Part shown: positions 56,329 to 64,000 of the stretch, piece by piece
How the letters are laid out: each line of letters opens with the position of its first letter
Position numbering within the stretch: position 1 is the first letter of the stretch
Source of the DNA: Hydractinia echinata
Lineage: Eukaryota > Cnidaria > Hydrozoa > Anthoathecata > Hydractiniidae
Length of the DNA: 64,000 nucleotides
Direction: 5' to 3'
NCBI GenBank assembly: GCA_030067915.1
Contig: JASGCC010000019.1
Span: 2,480,001 to 2,544,000, forward strand
The notes under the pieces: model-generated
Database searches by the model: none
Seen by the model: only the letters and a program-made list of their open reading frames with translations
What the model was told of the DNA's origin: nothing
Program-made: the position numbers and the translations under genes

Positions 56329-57726
56329 ATGTTTGAAAATTGCAGTGAGATTATCCAGGAGTTGATTTATCATGACATGGACAACATTGATCACGCGGAA
56401 ATTTTGGAAGCCTTAGAATATTTCTGCAGGCTAATCAATAGTGGAAATTTGACAGCCATAAACGAATACTTCCAAAGAGAATGCTGCACCGTTGGCATGC
56501 ATTTGCAGTTTTGTCATGAATTCGCTGGCTCGCATTTGAACATGTCTCTTGATCTCAACTGCTCTGATATGACGTCATCTCACGTCATGGGTGATTCCCT
56601 TCACAACGTGACGTCTTTTTCGGCGATGAACGATCATTTCGACATCATGACGTTTGCACTGATCGTCATCCTTCTCCCAATCGGAGTTGCCGGGAACCTG
56701 TTGATTTTATACGCCATTTTGAAGATGAAATGCCTTCCGATTCAAACAGGATATTTCCTAAACAATCTTGCTATCGCTGATTTAGGTGTTATTGTTGAAT
56801 TCATAGCATACTTTATATATCATAAAGATGACGGTCCAGTGTCGGAAAACATACATAAGTACCTGTTCCCGTCGATCGACATTTTTTTCGGTTCCGTCTC
56901 TTTGCTACAGGTGACGTGTATCAGTATTGAAAGAGCGGTAGCCGTAACATGGCCGTTGAAATATCCGTCATACATCTCAATGAGACGTGCAAAGTATGTT
57001 GTTTATTTTATCTGGGCATTTAGTTTGCATCTTGTTGTGTTGGGTCTACTTCGTATTGTTATCACTGACCAAACCTACGCTCGTTGTGTGTTTTATTTTC
57101 AAGTTGTGGTACTTCTACTGATACCAATGAGCGTCATTGTCGTAGCTTACTTGTTTGTTTTCGTATCTGCGTATCAAAATCTCTCCCAGGAAAGGCGACG
57201 ATTAAAAATGCTGACGTTTTTGTTGAGAAATAACGACGTCGTGGCACAGCAGGATGACGGCGACAGAAAGCTTACATGGAAATCCAATTCCATTCGATGT
57301 AAAGAAATCAAGTTATCCCTGAATGTTGCCATGGTAGTTGTGCCGTTTTTACTTGTGTGGGGCTTCTTCTTTTTCGTGAATGTTTATGAATCAGAAACAG
57401 AGCATCAAATAACTGGAGTGTACAACTGGCTTGTCACAATCCTACCCTTCTGCGTATCTACCACGAATCCGGTGTTGTATCTAATATTCACTCGATCTTT
57501 ACGCAATGCTGTCAAATCCGTTATTAAACGAAAAGTACGGAAAAGACTAAGTCGTACAGAGTTGAGCACCATAACGCTTTCCTCAAACACTGGAAATAAC
57601 AGTCGGCGACCTTCATCTGTTACTTATAACGTCACGACGCTTAATAACAGCGGTCGGAAAATAGGTCGGGATTTTACTTACTTACTGGCGCCAGAAATCG
57701 AGGAGGAACAGCTAGTCGAGTATTAG
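56329..57726 (+). CDS. Rhodopsin-like (class A) GPCR, intronless, atypical motifs
   Basis: Seven-helix G-protein-coupled receptor of 465 residues in one exon. The extracellular N-terminus (1-105) is long, Cys-rich and has five Asn-glycosylation sequons (NCS, NLT, NMS, NCS, NVT). Helices are at about 106-131, 143-165, 182-206, 219-242, 254-281, 331-351 and 364-388. Class-A anchors are GN (122-123), LAIADLG with D151, ER (201-202) in place of DRY, and NPVLY (380-384). Absent are the usual Cys at the top of helix 3 (Lys lies near that position) and the W-x-P of helix 6 (here WGF). The C-tail has RKVRKRL and Ser/Thr clusters suited to phosphorylation. The ligand cannot be inferred. No signal peptide. 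Confidence 0.92.
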   Translation: MFENCSEIIQELIYHDMDNIDHAEILEALEYFCRLINSGNLTAINEYFQRECCTVGMHLQFCHEFAGSHLNMSLDLNCSDMTSSHVMGDSLHNVTSFSAMNDHFDIMTFALIVILLPIGVAGNLLILYAILKMKCLPIQTGYFLNNLAIADLGVIVEFIAYFIYHKDDGPVSENIHKYLFPSIDIFFGSVSLLQVTCISIERAVAVTWPLKYPSYISMRRAKYVVYFIWAFSLHLVVLGLLRIVITDQTYARCVFYFQVVVLLLIPMSVIVVAYLFVFVSAYQNLSQERRRLKMLTFLLRNNDVVAQQDDGDRKLTWKSNSIRCKEIKLSLNVAMVVVPFLLVWGFFFFVNVYESETEHQITGVYNWLVTILPFCVSTTNPVLYLIFTRSLRNAVKSVIKRKVRKRLSRTELSTITLSSNTGNNSRRPSSVTYNVTTLNNSGRKIGRDFTYLLAPEIEEEQLVEY

Positions 57727-59122
57727 AAACATGAACAGATTTGTTTGTGGTTGACATTTTTTGTAGGTTGTTACAGTTTTGCTGACGTTTCTGAAGAAAT
57801 ATTTCTGACCTGCCCATGTTTTTTTTAAGAAGGGAGAATTAAATTACCTTACTATGGGGCCATGCACAACTGGCTGAGAACACGCCATAACATCATTTTC
57901 TTTGCAAAAAAAATAATACTTTCTTTAACCGGAACCATGATATTTGCAGTATGCATTATCAATATTTGCGATGTAAAAACCAGGGTCGTAGCTTATACCC
58001 CAATTTTTTTTTTTCTGAGGGGAAGAGGTTTTTGAGATTTTAACCTTTAATAAAAACGCATTCTCTGCACAAGTCTCTTCCATATTAACCATGATAGTCA
58101 CACCTTTTTTCGTTGCCCTGAGAAGTAAGAACAAGTTTCGCAAAATAGCAATTGATTCTGCAAAAATTTCTGCCTTATAAGATGTATTTCCCTGTTTTCT
58201 TTTAGAAAAAAAAAATAGAATAAAATTTCAGCCTTGCTATTGTACTTATTTTCCTGCCCTTCCCAAACTGATTGTTCTTAAAATTCACTTTCTTATAAAA
58301 GAAATGTGCGCAAAAATGACCCGGACTCTCTTCGATCAAAACATCTTGAAGGAACAACAAATTAGTTGTATTTAAAAGAAGATCAATTCTTCCGTACTAA
58401 AAATTAATACATTGACATTGATAATATAATGTAAGTTTCAAACTAAAATAGAATTTATTAATAAAAATAAATCGATATTTAAACTACAAGGGTATTTGCT
58501 ACAAATTGTTATAAATGTTAAACACTATATGACAGTGAAATGCGTATAAAAGAAGCCAACCAGCTTCTAGTCACGTGAGCATTAAAAGGAACAAAATAAT
58601 GTACCTAAGCTAAATGTTCGAATTTTTTTAAGATTTAGAGAGTTTTTTAAGCGAGCACATTAACAAACGACTACACAAAAATCGACTTTACTTTCGGATT
58701 TTTCACATAAATAGCGTGCGTGAGTTATTATGAGATATTTCCACATACAAACGTTAAATAATACGTCCATTGGTGAGCATAGGAACAAATTACACAATAC
58801 GACAGCCATTTTTAATTCATGACGTCATAATTGACGTCAAATTTTCACTAATAGCGACAAGCGTCCACGGTAACGTAAAAGCAACATAAAATGGTAAACA
58901 CACGGCATGATCTGTCCATGGCGTGCATCGTCGTTGCTAGGTGACGCATACAGAGTATAATGGTGCGTCAGCTATGTACAGTTTCGTCGCGCGTACTTTT
59001 CTATTTATTTCGCAGGAGATTTTCCAATTGATTTTAACCTAGCATAATAGAAGCAAAACATAATCAAACATAGAACAGTAGATAATTCAACGCAGAGTCG
59101 GACGAGAAAGACCCACCTCTTA
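57727..59122. other. Convergent intergenic region with paired CRE octamers
   Basis: Holds the 3' flanks of the GPCR and the giant His-Pro protein gene. TGACGTCA occurs twice, at 58820-58827 and 58832-58839. No coding signal otherwise. Confidence 0.5.
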
Positions 59123-62100
59123 TCATTCTTTCTTCACTTTCCGCTCTAAAGATTTCGCGTCTTCAACTTTTGGTTTCTCAATCTTCGATTTTTCAGTCTG
59201 TATATGAACATGCACTTCGGGCTTTTCATCGTCATCTTCATTGTTCTCGTTCACATTCACCATACTTTGACGCTTGTGATCATATGAGAATGTTCGAGGG
59301 GCTTGAGGTATATACATGGAATGCTTAGGGTACACCAACTGCGGCTCATGTATTGATGGTTCGTTTACTACTTGTCGCGAAAACGTGAGAGGTTGGTATT
59401 GTCGTCGATCCGCTTGCGCAGTCGGCCAGAAACGTGAACCGAGATTGTAAGCTTTACCTACATCTGCTATCGTTTGAGGTATCTCTTCGTTGGCTGTTAA
59501 ACGTTCATTTGACATTGCAGGCATCGTTTCACTTGACACCACATGATCAGTGGTTTCAGGGAAACGCATGATGTTATTAGCCAAGTAGGGTACAGGTGGC
59601 AACTCTTGCCTTGCTCGCAAAGTACTTCTCAACTGAGCATTCAATTGTTTCCGCTCCTGATCCATTTCTTCCTGCTTCATTTCTTCACCAATTTGACGCT
59701 GTTTCAAAGCTTCTGCTTCCGCTTGTTCATTAATACTACGAGCTTCATCCATTTGGCGCAATTCTTCTTCATCTTGAGCTTGCTTCATCTCCTCCATGGC
59801 AGCCATCTCCCCAGCCAACTGCTGTCGCTGCTGCATGTTGTTTTCCCGTTGTATATACGGTTGCTGGAATATCCCTGATTGTCTCTCAACATTATTTCGT
59901 TGCGGTAATAAAGGCTCTTCTACTTGTTGGGGTTGTTCTTGTGCAGGTGCATCCATTGAAGCTCTATTTTGAAATCGTTCTTCAATGCGGGGTGTGTCTT
60001 CTTGTTGTCGTTGCTGCACGAACTGTACAGGTTGCATGGGTGGTATCTGCGCAATAATAGGTTGTCGCTCCTGTGGCTGTTCAAAATAATGCCTCTGATG
60101 GAACATAGGTAAAAAGGGCTGCATAACTTGCGGCTCTTCTTGTTGCATCTGCGGTTGAACAACCATTCGATTTTCAGCTACTCTTTGCGGCTCCGCGTAC
60201 AATCTACTTTCCTGTTGACGTTCACTTGCCACCATCATGCCTTCTGGTTGCATCTGGACCGGCATCTCGTTTCTGACTTCACCAATTGGAGTTTGTTGCA
60301 GAAACTCTTCGTTTGTTGCAGGTTCTTGTTGTAACTGCTGAGCACCAGCCATCTCTTCTCTTTGTTGGATTGCCTGAGCTGGTTCTTGTAGCAGCTGACC
60401 ATGGAACTGCCTCACCGGTACTCGGTTGCTCTGGATGAACTGTGGTCTTCTGTGCCGAACATGTTTAATGTTGCCAAAAATCTGATCTTCAACAGCTGGG
60501 AACGAATTAGTAGGCGCTTCCGAAGAAACCTTACCAAGGTTGTTATTCGCAACGTTACTATTTTCGTCAGGAAGAGGTCCTGGGAAGATGTCAAACGATT
60601 TGCTATTCAGCCCAAGAATTTTTTGCGTTTTTTGTCCAGCTGCTGCTCGCAAAAGTTGAAGGATAGGGTTCTTATCGGCCTTTTTACCGTGCACTATAGC
60701 TCTCACCTCTGGAGGTTCTTCATTCCACACACTTCCCTCAACATCTCTTTTGTTTAAGCTAAGAACTCTCCACCGTTTTTCACTTGGTTCTATTTTTTCA
60801 TTTGAATGAGTGTCATGTATAATTCCTAAATTGTTTTCTGCTTGAACGGGAATGTTGATTGGTTGCTCGTACTCCACTGCTCTCCTCCGTCGTTTTATTG
60901 AAGGTATGTCATATCGTTTGTCAGTTTCAATGTTTACTTTGATGTGAGGCTTGTCTTCATCCGGGTATGGCTGTGAGTATGGCATTGGATAAAGTCCAGG
61001 GTATCTGGCGAAAGTATTTCTGTAGAATGGTTGCTGCAATCTTGGATGCTCGGAGTATGTAGCCGAAGCAGGCGAAATGTCTGTGGGTTCGTTATAATAT
61101 TCTTGTCGTTTGTTCCGGAAATTTTTGTTGTTTGAGATAGACGATCTCTTTTGCGTGGTTTCAATATGAATTTTTATGTGTTGATCGTCGTTTGCTATAT
61201 GTTCTCGATTATTTGTTTGAAATAGTTTTTTCTCTTGGAAATCACTCCCATACACTGGAGTGTACCTAGCGGCCTCAGATTTCGGTCTCTCTGGATCGAC
61301 CTGAGACCGCCCTAGTATAAAAAATGATTTTTGTTTTTTTGACTTGAATGACTCAAAATGTCATCACCTATTGATCGCTTTCCAAGAACATCGACATTCA
61401 CCGTGGTTTTATGATGTCTGCGCGGTTGGAAATAATTATTATATCCGTTATTGTATTCGGGAATACTGGAATGACGGAACTGATATGGGTTGTAAAATCC
61501 GGCTTGACGCTTGGACCTTAATTTACTGTGTTTCGTTTTGAAAAAATTAGATTTTTTGTATGGTTTCTCTATTTTCTTTCTTTTACTGGCACTGGCTACG
61601 TCTTCTTTCCTTTTAAACGAGCTCTCTTCGCCTTCATCTTCTTCATCACTTTCCTCCATACTTTGACCGTCAGGTACGTCAGTTCTGCCGAAACCTCCTT
61701 CTTCAGGGATTTGACTGGTCATACCCTGTTGGGCAGCACCACCGTCAAACATCTGTTGTTCTCCCTGTGGTGCCATGCTCATGCCACCCTCCTGGTACAT
61801 GTTTTGTTGGCCCATTTGATCCCGACCTTGTGGCATAGAGAAGCCGGACGGTACATGGTGGTCATTCTCAAAGTTTTCCACTACAGCATTTTGGTGACCA
61901 GCCATTTCCTCTCCTCCGCCAAATCCAGATTCCATTCCTTCTGGATGCTGACTAGCGCCGTTATATTCCGCCACGTTGCCACCGTGTCCTGCTTCCATCT
62001 CACCACTGTATCCTCCGTGACCTCCTTCAGGAGCATGGAAGAATCCCATGCCACCCTGATACATAAATCTGTGTTCAGGTACTCCGACATAAGTGCCTGC

Positions 62101-64000
62101 ATTCGTAACCATAGATCCCATGTGAGTTAAGTGAGCAGCAGGATGCATCATAAACGTGTCATGAGACTTCAAGATTGGCTGACTAACAGCTGGTGGTGGT
62201 TGATGAAAGATCAACGGAGGTTGGTGATACACAACAGCTGGTCTGTGAACGATGACTGGGGGTTGATGGTAAATAATGGGTGGTCTACGGATAACTAAAG
62301 GTGGCCGGTGAACAATAATTGGGGGTCTGTGATAAATCTCTGGAGGAGGATGATAAATAACCGGAGGTCTTTTCACGACAATATCGTTTTTTTTGCTTGC
62401 TTTTCCTTTCTTTGTGTCATCCTCATCAGCGAGTTTACTTTTCTTCGATAATTTTGATCTCTTCTTGTTTTTTCCATCCTTTTTGTTATTGACTTCAGAT
62501 CGTTTATTGATTAACTTTACTAATTTTGATTTTTTGCTCGATTGATTATTCTTAACAGCTGCTTTTGTTGCTATGGTTGATTTTTGAGCTCCCGCTTCTT
62601 CAGCAATATTGCTATCTTGAGGCTCAGCACTTACTTCTTCCTCCGTATTATCAGCATTTTCAACGAAGTTATGTCCTCCTTCGCTGTCTCCTCCGGTCTC
62701 TTGCTGTTCTCCTTCCCCTTCCGGCATACCCACAGCTTCATGGGAAGACATAACACCAGCACCATCCATCATATGGCTTGCATCACCATATCCAGCATGC
62801 GCAAAATGATCTCCATCTGCACCATAGTCAGTTTGACCAATCATTCCACCGACATGATGCAGACGACTACTTACATGTTCATACACTGGATGCGTTACAT
62901 AAGAATCATGTGAATGCACGATTGGTTGATGTATGGCAGGTGGAGGTGTGTAGAAGACAACAGGTGGTTGATGGTAAACGATGCTTGGTCTATGAACAAC
63001 TACAGGAGGTCTGTGTACAACAACAGATGGCCTGTGGATTACAACGTCTGGTCGATGGACTATCAAATCAGCTCGATGATACACCTCATCTGGTTGATGG
63101 TAAACAATAGGTGGTCTGAAAACGACAACGCGGTGCTTTTTAGTTCCACTTTCAGTATGTTCTTTATGGTGACGTGACTTAACAGGAATATTTGATCGAT
63201 CGTATCCATGACTATCTTCGTGGCCGCCTTCATGACCACCTTCTTCCCCGTATCCTCCATGTCCCCCTTCATGGCCTCCACCACCATGACCTCCACCACC
63301 GAAATGGCCGAAACCATGGCCACCACCGAAGTGGCCGAAACCATGACCGCCAAATCCATGTCCACCGCCAAATCCGTGTCCACCGCCAAATCCGTGTCCA
63401 CCGCCACCGCCACCGCCAAATCCGTGTCCACCGCCACCGCCACCGCCACCGCCACCGCCACCGCCAAATCCATGTCCACCGCCGAAACCATGTCCACCGC
63501 CAAAACCATGTCCACCGCCGAAACCATGACCACCCTCACCTTCTCCCTCACCATCACCACCTTCATGACCCCAACCATGACCATCACCTTCGTGACCGTG
63601 AGTATCCTCATGATGGGCAATATCATGGCCTTCGTAATAACCTCCATGCCCAACAAATCCACCATCTGAATGCTCCAATTGAGATCCAACTTGCTCGTGG
63701 TTGTCATGTGTCACGTACATATCATGCGACACTACTCTTGGCCGATGTACAACAGGACCAGGTTGATGGAAGACTACAGGTGGTTGATGATAAATTACAG
63801 CAGGCCGATGGACTAAAACAGGTGGTTGATGAATTACCACAGAAGGTCTGTGAATAACAATATCTGGTCTATGTACAATGATATCGGGACGATGATATAA
63901 CTCAGGACGTGGATGAAAAACAATATCAGGTCTAGACACAACGATGTTCTGTTCATCTGCATGGTGATGATGATGATTATTATGATGCTCCCAAGTATTT
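59123..64000 (-). CDS. Giant His-Pro heptad-repeat protein, 5' end beyond the window
   Basis: Family not named; structural or matrix role inferred. Two long frames, >64000 to 61368 and 61311 to 59123, join in phase across a 56-bp GT...AG intron (61312-61367), giving at least 1,607 residues; the frame is still open at the right edge. In order: an H-rich lead-in (EHHNNHHHHHADE); three 77-residue modules of the heptad [RQ]-P-x-[IV]-[IVL]-[VIYF]-H (63703-63933, 62887-63117, 62140-62370), each ending SHD-x-Y/F-x-x-H; a Gly-His block after module 1; a Lys-rich tract before module 3; a Gly/Met/Gln region; dibasic or furin-like sites (RSKRQ, LGKRS, RNKRQ, IKRRRRA, LNKRD); then a Gln/Met-rich half with a Glu/Gln coiled coil and a Lys/Glu C-terminus. 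No Cys pattern, no enzyme domain. Furin-like sites argue for secretion; the signal peptide would lie off the window. His density suggests metal or pH sensitivity, as inference. Confidence 0.85.
61312..61367 (-). other. 56-bp intron in the His-Pro protein gene
   Basis: Begins GTGATGACATTTTGAG and ends TTTTTTATACTAG on the minus strand. Splicing keeps frame (G split from GG). Retention adds about 19 residues and a TAG, truncating the protein. Very short but with proper ends and a T-rich 3' part. Confidence 0.75.
62140..62370 (-). repeat. His-Pro heptad module 3
   Basis: Eleven consecutive heptads, for example RPPIIVH, RPPLVIR, RPPIIYH, QPPVIVH, RPAVVYH, QPPLIFH, closing with KSH and DTFMMHP. 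Preceded by a Lys/Arg/Ser-rich tract (about 62373-62585). Confidence 0.9.
62887..63117 (-). repeat. His-Pro heptad module 2
   Basis: Eleven heptads in register with the other modules: RPPIVYH, QPDEVYH, RADLIVH, RPDVVIH, RPSVVVH, RPPVVVH, RPSIVYH, QPPVVFY, TPPPAIH, QPIVHSH, DSYVTHP. Confidence 0.92.
63280..63535 (-). repeat. Gly-His low-complexity coding repeat
   Basis: Repeated GGHGFGGG units with a run of glycine and GHFGGGHGF variants. The DNA is a GC-rich minisatellite (CCACCGCC / CATGACC units) in an AT-rich region, and it creates the long His/Arg-rich and Thr-rich frames on the plus strand, which are shadows. Confidence 0.92.
63703..63933 (-). repeat. His-Pro heptad module 1
   Basis: Eleven heptads: RPDIVFH, PRPELYH, RPDIIVH, RPDIVIH, RPSVVIH, QPPVLVH, RPAVIYH, QPPVVFH, QPGPVVH, RPRVVSH, DMYVTHD. 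Same length and order of features as modules 2 and 3. Confidence 0.92.

Noticed and set aside
63280..63535. CRISPR-like regular repeats
   Set aside because: Units are coding Gly-His repeats without unique spacers, in a eukaryotic genome.
63192..63857. Long plus-strand frames rich in His/Arg or Thr (also 63208-63669)
   Set aside because: They are antisense shadows of the Gly-His and His-Pro coding repeats; composition follows from the repeated codons of the minus-strand gene.

Overview
The window is animal nuclear DNA: AT-rich, genes split into many short exons, long introns packed with transposon debris, no operons. Recognisable genes are an annexin, STRAP, an NMDA-receptor GluN1 subunit and a class-A GPCR. 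That set, together with the repeat types and His-rich repeat proteins, fits a cnidarian (perhaps a hydrozoan); the exact lineage is inference and cannot be read from this window.

Layout, left to right. 21-2459 (-): an eight-exon gene for a small Gly/Ser/Asn-rich FG-motif protein, assembled by hand from phase-matched exons. 2.5-11.1 kb: repeats only (TTAA-flanked element, hairpin elements, a duplicated ~1 kb repeat with a nested insertion, a hAT transposase tail). 11156-18649 (-): complete 16-exon annexin A7/A11-type gene. 20.1-24.3 kb: decayed Ty3/Gypsy-like retroelement with ~104-bp LTRs, its 3' LTR split by a 1.8-kb TA-flanked inverted-repeat element. 25113-34284 (+): STRAP, eight exons, whose first intron holds a 4.1-kb pogo/Tigger-type transposon with a spliced transposase, itself inside an older inverted-repeat element. 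34843-48455 (-): NMDA-receptor GluN1-type gene, convergent with STRAP; a roughly 8-kb intron carries two or three small candidate genes and several copies of a short palindromic MITE. 51.8-55.4 kb (+): five-exon acidic disordered protein, unrecognised. 56329-57726 (+): intronless GPCR. 59123 to beyond 64000 (-): a giant protein of at least 1,607 residues, joined across a 56-bp intron, with three 77-residue modules of the heptad [RQ]-P-x-[IV]-[IV]-[VIYF]-H, a Gly-His block, basic tracts and furin-like sites.

The most novel items are the His-Pro heptad protein and the dispersed palindromic MITE family with 9-bp target duplications (four copies with matching flanks, at least ten copies in all). 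The genes look like independent housekeeping, neuronal and structural loci rather than one pathway. Exon boundaries were derived by reading splice sites and checking phase by hand; no alignment or transcript data were available.
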